Positions 17,478 through 25,717 of a DNA stretch of 64,000 nucleotides are shown in pieces. The position numbers and the translations under genes are program-made. Each line of letters starts with the position of its first letter. Position 1 is the first letter of the stretch. The stretch is from the NCBI RefSeq assembly GCF_030811685.1, contig NZ_JAUSRF010000003.1, forward strand, positions 186,001 to 250,000. The letters run 5' to 3'. A model generated the notes under the pieces. That model was not told the origin of the DNA, ran no database searches, and was given only the letters and a program-made list of their open reading frames with translations. Source of the DNA: Neorhizobium huautlense. GTDB taxonomy: Bacteria; Pseudomonadota; Alphaproteobacteria; Rhizobiales; Rhizobiaceae.

Positions 17478-19145
17478 ATGGCTTTGGCAATCGTCAACAA
17501 TTACGCACCGCTCGACCGCTTCGATCATGACGCACAGAAGGGCACCCCGATCATCGATGCCCGCAATGTCGGCGTCACCTTCAAGGTGGAGCATGGCACG
17601 GTGGAAGCGGTGAAGGATATTTCCTTCCAGCTTTATCGCGGCGAAACCATCGCCATCGTCGGTGAGTCCGGTTCGGGGAAATCGGTGACGGCGCGCACGG
17701 TGATGGGGCTATTGTCGAAACGCGCGACCATATCGCCCAAGGCGACGGTTGGTTTCAACGGCGACAATATCCTGAAATTTTCGCCGCGTGCCCGCCGTGC
17801 GCTGCGCGGCAACCGTATTTCGATGATCTTTCAGGAGCCGATGAGTTCGCTCAATCCGCTCTACACGGTGGGCAGTCAGATCGTCGAAGCCATCCGCGCT
17901 CATAACCGGGTCAACCGAAATGATGCGGAAGCCAAGGCGCTCGATCTGCTGAAACAGGTGCAGATTCCCGAGCCGGAAGCGCGGTTGAAACAATATCCGC
18001 ACCAGCTTTCCGGCGGCCAGCGCCAGCGCGTGATGATCGCCATGGCGCTCTCCAACGATCCAGACGTGCTGATCGCCGACGAACCGACCACGGCGCTCGA
18101 CGTGACGGTGCAGGCGCAGATCCTCAACCTCATCCGCGAGCTGCAGAAACAGCGCGGCATGGCGGTGGTGCTGATCACCCACGACCTGACGATCGTGAAG
18201 AAGTTTTCCGACTACGTTTACGTCATGCAGCACGGGGAAATGCGCGAGCACAACACGACCGAGCGCATTTTCGCCGATCCGCGCCATCCCTACACCAAGA
18301 AGCTGCTTGGCTCGGAGCCGCATGGCCGCGCCGGACCACTGCCGACCGATGCCGATGTGCTTCTATCCGCCAATGGCGTGAGGGTGTCGTTCATGATGCG
18401 CCATGGCGGCGTCTTCAAGCCGGACCTGCGCGAACTGGTGGCGGTCGACAGTCTTGGCCTCACGCTCCGCCGGCATGAAACGTTGGGCATTGTCGGTGAA
18501 TCCGGCTCGGGCAAGACCACGTTCGGCCAGTCGTTGCTGCGGCTGAACCAACCGACGAAGGCCGAAATCACCTTTGCAGGAGAACGGATCGACGGTCATA
18601 CGCGCACACAGATGCGGCCCTTGCGGGCGAAAATGCAGATCGTGTTTCAGGACCCGTTTTCCTCGCTCAACCCGCGCATGACGATCGGCCAGATCATCGA
18701 GGAAGGTCTGGTGGTCAACGGGCTTGGCAAGACGAGAGCGGAAAGGCTGGACCGCGTGCGCGAGGCGCTCGATGCGGCCGGCATGCCGACCAATATCCTG
18801 TCGCGTTTTCCGCACGAATTTTCCGGTGGCCAAAGGCAGCGTATCGCCATTGCCCGCGCGGTGGCGTTGGAGCCGGAATTCATCCTGCTCGATGAACCGA
18901 CCTCGGCGCTCGACCTGTCGGTGCAGGCGCAGATCATCGAACTCCTGCGAAAGCTGCAGGATGAACGTGGCCTCAGCTACCTGTTCATCAGCCATGACCT
19001 GAAAGTGGTACGCGCACTCTGCCACCGCGTCATCGTCATGCAGAACGGCCACATCGTGGAAGAGGGGTCTGTCGAAGATGTGCTGACCAATCCCAAAACC
19101 GAATACACGCAGCGGCTGGTGAAGGCCGCTTTCGAAATCGCCTGA
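17478..19145 (+). CDS. ABC transporter ATPase, fused DppD-DppF type
   Basis: A 555-residue protein with two complete ATP-binding domains of the peptide/nickel class. Domain 1: Walker A GESGSGKS near residue 70, Q-loop IFQEPMSSLNPLYTV, signature [15 protein letters not shown], Walker [15 protein letters not shown]. Domain 2: Walker A GESGSGKTTFGQ, Q-loop VFQDPFSSLNPRMTI, signature FSGGQRQRIAIARAV, Walker B ILLDEPTSALDLS. Both domains look catalytically intact. ATG 17478 follows AGCGGAGGACAGAAC. It energises the permease pair encoded immediately upstream. Confidence 0.93.
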   Translation: MALAIVNNYAPLDRFDHDAQKGTPIIDARNVGVTFKVEHGTVEAVKDISFQLYRGETIAIVGESGSGKSVTARTVMGLLSKRATISPKATVGFNGDNILKFSPRARRALRGNRISMIFQEPMSSLNPLYTVGSQIVEAIRAHNRVNRNDAEAKALDLLKQVQIPEPEARLKQYPHQLSGGQRQRVMIAMALSNDPDVLIADEPTTALDVTVQAQILNLIRELQKQRGMAVVLITHDLTIVKKFSDYVYVMQHGEMREHNTTERIFADPRHPYTKKLLGSEPHGRAGPLPTDADVLLSANGVRVSFMMRHGGVFKPDLRELVAVDSLGLTLRRHETLGIVGESGSGKTTFGQSLLRLNQPTKAEITFAGERIDGHTRTQMRPLRAKMQIVFQDPFSSLNPRMTIGQIIEEGLVVNGLGKTRAERLDRVREALDAAGMPTNILSRFPHEFSGGQRQRIAIARAVALEPEFILLDEPTSALDLSVQAQIIELLRKLQDERGLSYLFISHDLKVVRALCHRVIVMQNGHIVEEGSVEDVLTNPKTEYTQRLVKAAFEIA

Positions 19146-19160
19146 TTGTCGGAGGAACGC

Positions 19161-20537
19161 ATGACAGGACATCCCAAAATCACATTCATCGGCGCCGGTT
19201 CGACGGTGTTCATGAAGAACATCATCGGCGACGTATTGCAGCGGCCGGCCCTTTCCGAGGCGCATATCGCGCTGATGGACATCAATCCGCAGCGGCTGGA
19301 AGAAAGCGCCATCGTCGTCAACAAGCTGATCTCGACGCTCGGCGTCAAGGCGACGGCGGAAACGTTTACCGATCAGCGCAAAGCACTGGCCAATGCCGAT
19401 TTCGTCGTCGTCGCCTTCCAGATCGGCGGTTATGAACCCTGCACCGTCACCGATTTCGAACTGCCGAAAAAATACGGGCTACGCCAGACGATTGCCGATA
19501 CTTTAGGCGTCGGCGGCATCATGCGCGGGCTTCGCACCGTGCCGCATCTCTGGAAGATTTGTGAGGACATGCTCGCCGTCTGCCCGAATGCGATCATGCT
19601 GCAATATGTGAACCCGATGGCGATCAATACCTGGGCGATCGCGGAAAAATACCCGACCATCCGGCAGGTGGGGCTTTGCCACTCGGTACAGGGCACTGCG
19701 ATGGAACTCGCCCACGATCTGGATATTCCTTATGAGGAAATCCGCTACCGTTCGGCCGGCATCAACCACATGGCGTTTTATCTGGAATTCGAGCATCGCC
19801 AGAAGGACGGCAGCTATCGCGACCTCTATCCGGACCTGTTGCGCGGTTACCGCGAGGGCAAGGCACCAAAGCCCACATGGAACCCGCGTTGCCCCAACAA
19901 GGTGCGGTACGAGATGCTGACGCGGCTCGGGTATTTCGTCACCGAAAGCTCGGAGCATTTTGCCGAATACACACCCTATTTCATCAAGGAAGGCCGCGAG
20001 GACCTGATCGAGAAATTCGGCATTCCGCTCGATGAATATCCAAAACGTTGCATCGAGCAGATCGACAAGTGGAAAAACCAGGCGGATGCCTATCGCTCGG
20101 CTGAAAAGATCGAGGTCAAGCAGTCCAAGGAATATGCGTCCTCGATCATCAACTCGGTCTGGACGGGCGAACCCTCGGTCATCTACGGCAACCAACGCAA
20201 CAATGGTTGCATCACCTCGCTGCCGTTCAATTGCGCCGCGGAAGTCGCCTGCCTCGTCGATCACAACGGCATCCAGCCGACATTTGTCGGTGATCTGCCG
20301 CCGCAGCTGACGGCGCTGATGCGCACGAATATCAACGTGCAGGAACTGACCGTTCAGGCACTGATGACGGAAAATCGCGAGCACATTTTCCATGCCGCGA
20401 TGATGGATCCGCACACGGCCGCCGAACTCGATCTCGACCAGATCTGGTCGCTGACCGAGGATCTTTTGAAGGCACACCGCGACTGGCTGCCGGCATGGAC
20501 GCAGAGCGCACCCGTCCGTCAGGCAAAGGCAAGCTGA
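19161..20537 (+). CDS. melA: Alpha-galactosidase MelA (GH4)
   Basis: A 458-residue cytoplasmic alpha-galactosidase that would hydrolyse imported melibiose or raffinose-type sugars, using NAD and a divalent metal. Nearly every block matches Escherichia coli MelA as remembered: KITFIGAGSTVFMKNI, VVVAFQIGGYEPCTVTDFE, QTIADTLGVGGIMRGLRT, the metal-binding Cys/His in GLCHSVQGTA, AGINHMAFYLEF, FVTESSEHFAEYTP and AAMMDPHTAAELDLD. Length fits the family. ATG 19161 follows GGAGGAACGC. It ends the operon, 15 bp from the stop of a convergent AraC gene with no visible terminator. Confidence 0.95.
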   Translation: MTGHPKITFIGAGSTVFMKNIIGDVLQRPALSEAHIALMDINPQRLEESAIVVNKLISTLGVKATAETFTDQRKALANADFVVVAFQIGGYEPCTVTDFELPKKYGLRQTIADTLGVGGIMRGLRTVPHLWKICEDMLAVCPNAIMLQYVNPMAINTWAIAEKYPTIRQVGLCHSVQGTAMELAHDLDIPYEEIRYRSAGINHMAFYLEFEHRQKDGSYRDLYPDLLRGYREGKAPKPTWNPRCPNKVRYEMLTRLGYFVTESSEHFAEYTPYFIKEGREDLIEKFGIPLDEYPKRCIEQIDKWKNQADAYRSAEKIEVKQSKEYASSIINSVWTGEPSVIYGNQRNNGCITSLPFNCAAEVACLVDHNGIQPTFVGDLPPQLTALMRTNINVQELTVQALMTENREHIFHAAMMDPHTAAELDLDQIWSLTEDLLKAHRDWLPAWTQSAPVRQAKAS

Positions 20538-20552
20538 CCCAACCAGCCTGCT

Positions 20553-21374
20553 TCAACCCGCCGCGGCACGCGTGTCGCGGCGGAAATCCGAGGGCGGCAT
20601 GCCGGCGGTGGAGCGAAACGCCTTGTTGAAAGCGCTCACAGAACCGAAGCCGCTGTCCATTGCCACCTGCAGAATGCTGTCGCCGCTATGCATCAGTTTT
20701 GCCTGCGCATGCGAAAGCCTGAGCAGCGTCAGATATTTGATCAGCGTCATGCCGGTCGATTTGCGAAACAGGTTCATCGCATATTTGGGATGCAGTTTTG
20801 CCGCCTCGGCAATGTCCGTCGCATCCAGTTCTTCGAGAAAATTGGCGGCAATGAAGTCGCACATCTTTACGACGGCGGGCGAGGGCGCACCGGTTTCCGT
20901 CGATGAGGCGCGCATCTCTCCGGATGCAATCGTCTCGTAGGGTTCCATAAAGATCCGTTCGACGCGCAGAAGCAGTTCTTCCACCGCATGTTGCGCCTTC
21001 ATCTCTTCACCCGATGTCACATAGCGGAACCAGCGCGGAAAATTTTCGCGGTCGGCGGCGTCGGTCTGCGAGGTCAGCATCGTCGCGCCTCCCATCAGCA
21101 TGGCGGAAACGCTGGCGGGCAGGCGCATGCGGAAAAAATGCACGAGCGGCAGATGCGCGCCGGCATAGATGGAATCGCGTGAGGACTCGTCCATCCGGTG
21201 CGGCTGTCCGCCCCAGAACAAGCCGATCTGCCCGGCGTGCAGCGTCAGATCATGCCCACCCATGCGGTAATGCACATGCCCGCGCATGATATAATTGACC
21301 TCGACCTGCGCGTGCCAGTGCGGCCGCAGCATGACGCGTGGATGCCCGTGAAAGAATTGCAGCGTTGTCGGCAT
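20553..21374 (-). CDS. AraC-family transcriptional regulator of the adjacent sugar ABC operon
   Basis: A regulator of about 273 residues. The N-terminal cupin-like domain begins MPTTLQFFHGHPRVMLRPHW and includes HAQVEVNYIMRG. The C-terminal part has two helix-turn-helix motifs around LDATDIAEAAKLHPKYAMNL and ILQVAMDSGFGSVSAFNKAF, ending MPPSDFR. The start is uncertain: ATG 21374 has only a close GAAGG, whereas the frame stays open to a TTG at 21509 and homologues might include part of that 45-residue extension. It is divergent from a MalE-type receptor gene, the probable target, 156 bp away. Confidence 0.85.
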   Translation of the reverse strand: MPTTLQFFHGHPRVMLRPHWHAQVEVNYIMRGHVHYRMGGHDLTLHAGQIGLFWGGQPHRMDESSRDSIYAGAHLPLVHFFRMRLPASVSAMLMGGATMLTSQTDAADRENFPRWFRYVTSGEEMKAQHAVEELLLRVERIFMEPYETIASGEMRASSTETGAPSPAVVKMCDFIAANFLEELDATDIAEAAKLHPKYAMNLFRKSTGMTLIKYLTLLRLSHAQAKLMHSGDSILQVAMDSGFGSVSAFNKAFRSTAGMPPSDFRRDTRAAAG

Positions 21375-21530
21375 GCCTTCGATGCTGCTCGCACCCGGCT
21401 GGTAAAAAGCCTTTTCGTCGATCTTACTTTCCGACAGGTCCGTGTTCCCTTTGTACGAGACAGAGTTATGCCGATCGGTAATCTGCTCATGTTCGTGGAG
21501 GAACAGCAATTGAAAAAAGGGAGGTTTTCA

Positions 21531-22805
21531 ATGCGCTACAGGTTTCTTGGCGCGACGGTATCGCTTGCTCTTCTGGCAACCGGGCCGGCCGCCGCGCAGT
21601 CGACGGAAATTACCATCTGGAGCTGGAACGTTGCCGCTTCGGCACTGAAATCCACGCTTGAGGGGTTCAACAAGAAATACCCCGATATCAAGGTGACGGT
21701 GCAGGACCTCGGCAATGACCAGGTTTTTGACAAGTCACTGGCTGCCTGTGCGGCTGGCGGTGATGGCCTGCCGGATATCGTCACCATCGAGAATTTTGAG
21801 GCGGAGCTGTTCTGGAATCGGTTCCCGGATTGTTTCACCGATCTGACAGCGCTCGGTTATACGCCGGAACAGCAGGCGCTTTTCCCGGAGTTCAAACGGA
21901 CCGAACTGGAGGTCGATGGTGCGGCCTATGCGATGCCATGGGATTCCGGTCCGGTCGCAGTCTTCTATCGCCGTGACTTCTATGAAAAGGCAGGCGTCGA
22001 TCCGGCCACGATCAAGACCTGGGACGATTTTCTTAGCGCCGGCAAGAAGGTCATGGAGGCCAACCCCGGCACGGTGATGGCACAGGCCGATTTCAACGGC
22101 GACAGCGAATGGTTCCGCATGCTCTCCAACGAGCAGGGCTGCGGTTACTTTTCGACCGATGGACAGGCGATCACCATCAATCAGCCGGCCTGCGTCGCCA
22201 CGCTCGACAAGATCAAGCAGATGAAGGATGCCGGCATCATCACCGCCGCCATCTGGGACGAAAAGATCCAGGCGAACACGGCCGGCCGCACTGCCAGCCA
22301 GGTTTTTGGTGCCTGGTATGAAGGCACGATCCGTTCGGGCTCGCCCGATCTTGCCGGTAAATGGGGCGTTTATCCCATGCCGAGCCTGACGGCCGATGGC
22401 CCGCGCGCCGCCAATCTCGGCGGTTCGTCGCTTGCCATCAGCGAGGCTTCGGAAAACAAGGAAGCCGCTTTCAAGTTCATCGAATATGCGCTGACCACCA
22501 ATGAAGGCCAGGTTTCGATGCTGAAATCCTTCGGTCTCGTACCGTCGCTTCTGTCGGCGGTCGAGGATCCCTTCGTCAAGGAAAAGCAGGCCTATTGGGG
22601 CGATCAGGCGGTATGGGCCGATATTCTCGCCACCCTGCCAAAGATCAAGCCGGCGCGCGGCACCGCATTCCAGGCGGATGCGGATGGTGTCTACAAGGCG
22701 GTGCAGGCGAAATATTTTGCCAATGGCTACCCGGATGCCAAGACGGCGCTCGACGATGCCGCCAAGCAGATCGAGACGGCCACCGGCCTTCCCATCGCGG
22801 AATGA
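21531..22805 (+). CDS. Extracellular sugar-binding protein, SBP family 1 (MalE type)
   Basis: A 424-residue periplasmic receptor. It starts MRYRFLGATVSLALLATGPA with likely signal cleavage at AAAQ. The mature part opens TEITIWSWNVAASALKSTLE, typical of family 1 receptors, and includes YAMPWDSGPVAVFYRRDFYE and GGSSLAISEASENKEAAFKF. ATG 21531 follows AAAGGGAGGTTTTCA. It heads an operon with two permeases, an ATPase and an oxidoreductase fusion. The ligand is likely a mono- or oligosaccharide; sequence does not say which. Confidence 0.92.
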   Translation: MRYRFLGATVSLALLATGPAAAQSTEITIWSWNVAASALKSTLEGFNKKYPDIKVTVQDLGNDQVFDKSLAACAAGGDGLPDIVTIENFEAELFWNRFPDCFTDLTALGYTPEQQALFPEFKRTELEVDGAAYAMPWDSGPVAVFYRRDFYEKAGVDPATIKTWDDFLSAGKKVMEANPGTVMAQADFNGDSEWFRMLSNEQGCGYFSTDGQAITINQPACVATLDKIKQMKDAGIITAAIWDEKIQANTAGRTASQVFGAWYEGTIRSGSPDLAGKWGVYPMPSLTADGPRAANLGGSSLAISEASENKEAAFKFIEYALTTNEGQVSMLKSFGLVPSLLSAVEDPFVKEKQAYWGDQAVWADILATLPKIKPARGTAFQADADGVYKAVQAKYFANGYPDAKTALDDAAKQIETATGLPIAE

Positions 22806-22811
22806 GCAATC

Positions 22812-22839
22812 CGGCCGGGCGCCTTGTCGTGCCCGGCCG
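22812..22839 (+). promoter_or_regulatory. Intercistronic stem-loop after the binding-protein gene
   Basis: CGGCCGGGC pairs perfectly with GCCCGGCCG around a 10-base loop, 6 bp after the stop codon and 33 bp before the permease start. No T-tract follows. Likely a message-stability element giving more receptor than permease. Confidence 0.6.
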
Positions 22840-22872
22840 ACCCTCGACCGCCGATGATGACCGGAGGATGCC

Positions 22873-23733
22873 ATGCGTGTGCACAACAGGATCGCTTATG
22901 CGTTCCTGGCCCCATATCTGCTGATTTTCGCCACCTTCTGGCTGTGGCCGATCATCAGTTCGTTCCTGATCTCGTTCCAGAATACCCGCGTCAATCCGTG
23001 GCGGTTCGCCCCTTCGATGAACTGGGGACGGCTGGTCGGCGATCCGGCCTTCTATAACGCGCTTTACAACACACTGATCATTCTCGTCATTCAGGTGCCG
23101 GTGATGATCGCGCTCGCCACCGTCATGGCGGTGTTTTTGAATTCGCCGCTCCTGAAGGCGCGGCCGCTCTATCGTTTCGCCTTTTTCGTGCCGGTCGTGG
23201 TGGGGGAGGTGGCTTATGCCGCCGTGTTCCGCCTGATGTTCAGCGCCGATTTCGGCATCATCAACAAGATCATCGGCACCGTCGGTATCTCGCCTGTCTC
23301 ATGGTTCGACAACGGTACGGCGGCAATGGCGCTGCTCATCATGGCCGTCACATGGCGCTGGGCCGGTTATAACGCCATCATCATTCTGGCGGGCCTGCAA
23401 TCCATTCCCGGTGATGTCTATGAGGCGGCAACGCTCGACCGCGTCGGCAAGGTTCAGCAGTTCTTTCACATCACGCTGCCGCTCTTGAAACCCATCATCC
23501 TGTTCTGCATCGTTTTGTCCGTTATCGGCACGATGCAGCTTTTCGCCGAACCTTTCCTCATCACCAATCGCGGCGGGCCGGGTGGGGCCACCGAAACGCT
23601 GGGTCTGCTGCTGTATCGGCAGGGCTTTACCTCGCTCAATTTCGGTTACGCCTCGGCAATCGCCTATACGATCGCAGCTCTCGCCGTCGCCATTTCACTT
23701 CTCAATCTGTTTTTCGGGAGGGAGACGAAATGA
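22873..23733 (+). CDS. Sugar ABC transporter permease, MalF type
   Basis: A 286-residue inner-membrane subunit with six predicted helices, starting [20 protein letters not shown] as is usual for UgpA/MalF-like proteins. The cytoplasmic EAA loop that docks to the ATPase is visible as [24 protein letters not shown] 22873 has GGAGG at 22861-22865 upstream. Its stop overlaps the next start by 4 bp, so translation of the permease pair is coupled. Confidence 0.93.
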   Translation: MRVHNRIAYAFLAPYLLIFATFWLWPIISSFLISFQNTRVNPWRFAPSMNWGRLVGDPAFYNALYNTLIILVIQVPVMIALATVMAVFLNSPLLKARPLYRFAFFVPVVVGEVAYAAVFRLMFSADFGIINKIIGTVGISPVSWFDNGTAAMALLIMAVTWRWAGYNAIIILAGLQSIPGDVYEAATLDRVGKVQQFFHITLPLLKPIILFCIVLSVIGTMQLFAEPFLITNRGGPGGATETLGLLLYRQGFTSLNFGYASAIAYTIAALAVAISLLNLFFGRETK

Positions 23734-24566
23734 GATCGAAATCCCGTTCGCTGCTGATGCGCCGGCTGGCGCTGCACGCGGCACTCACGCCACTCGCCAT
23801 CATCTGGCTATTTCCGCTGTGGATGATGTTCGTGTTTTCCACCATGTCGGACTACGGCATTTTCAGCCCCGATATCGTGCTCTGGCCCTCGACGCAGTTC
23901 ATCGAAAACTTTCAGAACCTGCAGGCCGATACGGATTTCCTGCGGGCGATGTTCATCTCCATCACCGTCGCCGTCATCTATACAATCCTGTCGGTGATGC
24001 TGACTTCGATGGCCGGCTGGGCTCTGGCGCGCTACCGGTTTGCCGGGCGCTCGGTCGTCATCGCCATCATTCTCGGCACCATCACACTTCCCTTCGCCGT
24101 TGTCGTCATTCCGCAATTTATCATGGTGGCGCGCGAGTTCCGGCTCGCCAATACCTGGGTGGCGCTCATCGTGCCGCCGCTGTTCAATTCGCTCGGCGTG
24201 CTGTTCATGCGGCAGGCATTTTCGATGATGCCGTCGGAACTGTTCGATGCCGCGCGTGTCGAGGGCGTCAAGGAATGGCGCATCTTTCTGCACATCGCCC
24301 TGCCCTTGGCGCGGCCGACCATGGCGGCGCTGTCGATCATTCTCTTCCTTGCCTCGTGGAACAATTATCTCTGGCCGCTGCTGATCAATTCGCGGCCGGG
24401 CATGATGACGGCGCCGGTCGCGCTCGGCACGCTGATCGGTCTCACGAAGGTTTCCTGGGGCGGCATCATGGCGGGCGCGGTGCTGCTCACTGCGCCGATC
24501 CTCTTCGTCTTCATCTTCCTTCAGCGTCATTTCATTTCCGGCATCACCGCCGGCGCAGTCAAGTAA
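23730..24566 (+). CDS. Sugar ABC transporter permease, MalG type
   Basis: A 278-residue partner permease with six predicted helices. Landmarks are [20 protein letters not shown] near the start, [15 protein letters not shown], and the ATPase-docking loop [21 protein letters not shown]. Start ATG 23730 lies within the preceding stop codon (ATGA), preceded by GGGAGGGAGACGAA. The ATPase gene follows after 11 bp. Confidence 0.93.
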   Translation: MRSKSRSLLMRRLALHAALTPLAIIWLFPLWMMFVFSTMSDYGIFSPDIVLWPSTQFIENFQNLQADTDFLRAMFISITVAVIYTILSVMLTSMAGWALARYRFAGRSVVIAIILGTITLPFAVVVIPQFIMVAREFRLANTWVALIVPPLFNSLGVLFMRQAFSMMPSELFDAARVEGVKEWRIFLHIALPLARPTMAALSIILFLASWNNYLWPLLINSRPGMMTAPVALGTLIGLTKVSWGGIMAGAVLLTAPILFVFIFLQRHFISGITAGAVK

Positions 24567-24577
24567 TCGGAGGCTTC

Positions 24578-25660
24578 ATGGCCGGGCTCGCCCTCACAAA
24601 TGTCATCAAGCGGTTTGGCGCCTTGCAGGTCGTCCATGGTGCAAATCTGGACATCGAAGACGGCGAATTCGTCGTGTTCGTCGGCCCCTCCGGCTGCGGA
24701 AAATCGACGCTGCTGCGCATGATCGCGGGACTGGAAGACGTGTCCGGCGGCGAGATCGCCATTGCCGGAAATGTCGTCAACGACGTCGAGCCGTCGGAAC
24801 GGCATATCGCCATGGTGTTTCAGTCCTATGCGCTTTATCCGCACATGACGGTGCGCAAAAACCTCTCCTTCGGCCTGACGATGAACGGCAATCCAAAGGC
24901 CGATACGCAGCGTCGCGTGGCGCATGCGGCCGACATTCTGCAGATCAACGAGCTGATGGATCGTCGTCCCGGCCAGCTGTCCGGCGGCCAGCGCCAGCGT
25001 GTCGCCATCGGCCGCGCCATTGTGCGCGAACCGCAGGTGTTTCTGTTCGACGAACCGCTCTCCAACCTCGATGCGGAATTGCGCGTGCAGATGCGGGTGG
25101 AGATTTCCAAGCTGCACAAGCAGCTCGGCACGACGATGATTTACGTAACCCACGACCAGACGGAAGCGATGACGCTGGCCGACAAGATCGTCGTGCTGCG
25201 CACCGGCCGCATCGAACAGGTCGGGGCGCCACTCGATCTTTATGATGATCCGGCCAACCAGTTCGTCGCCGGGTTTATCGGTTCGCCAAAGATGAATTTT
25301 CTGAAGGCGACTATTCATGCCGTCGGGCAGGAAGGTGTGACGGCGGCTCTGATCGCGGATCCAAGCGTCAGGCTGACGCTGCCGATATCCAGCCGCCCCG
25401 ATATCGGCTCCCCCGTCATTCTGGGTATTCGTCCCGAACATTTTTCCGATGCCGGCACTGGCGAGGCGGACCTGACGGTGGCGGTCCATGTCGCCGAACA
25501 CCTCGGCCATACCAGCTATGTTTACGCCGGGGTTTCCGGGGAACCGCTGATCATAGAGCGACCGGAATCTCGCCATGCCGGCGACCAGAAAACGCTCACC
25601 GTCGGCCTGCCGGCGAAACGCTGTTTCCTGTTCGACGCCGAAGGCGAGCGCCTTCGCTGA
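24578..25660 (+). CDS. Sugar ABC transporter ATPase, MalK/UgpC type
   Basis: A 360-residue ATPase. The N-terminal nucleotide-binding domain has Walker [10 protein letters not shown] at about residue 37, Q-loop [13 protein letters not shown], signature [15 protein letters not shown] and Walker [16 protein letters not shown], then the H-loop [10 protein letters not shown]. The C-terminal TOBE/OB-fold regulatory domain spans roughly residues 240-360. ATG 24578 follows ATCGGAGGCTTC. Full length and all catalytic motifs are present. It serves the permease pair directly upstream. Confidence 0.94.
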   Translation: MAGLALTNVIKRFGALQVVHGANLDIEDGEFVVFVGPSGCGKSTLLRMIAGLEDVSGGEIAIAGNVVNDVEPSERHIAMVFQSYALYPHMTVRKNLSFGLTMNGNPKADTQRRVAHAADILQINELMDRRPGQLSGGQRQRVAIGRAIVREPQVFLFDEPLSNLDAELRVQMRVEISKLHKQLGTTMIYVTHDQTEAMTLADKIVVLRTGRIEQVGAPLDLYDDPANQFVAGFIGSPKMNFLKATIHAVGQEGVTAALIADPSVRLTLPISSRPDIGSPVILGIRPEHFSDAGTGEADLTVAVHVAEHLGHTSYVYAGVSGEPLIIERPESRHAGDQKTLTVGLPAKRCFLFDAEGERLR

Positions 25661-25717
25661 TTGTTCTCGTTTTAGCTCCCAAGACGGCCCAACTCGACAG
25701 ATTGAAAAGGACACGCC

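Noticed and set aside
23582..24577. Apparent long N-terminal extension of the MalK-type ATPase
   Set aside because: The frame is open upstream but overlaps both permease genes; ATPase homology starts at 24578, right after a good Shine-Dalgarno.
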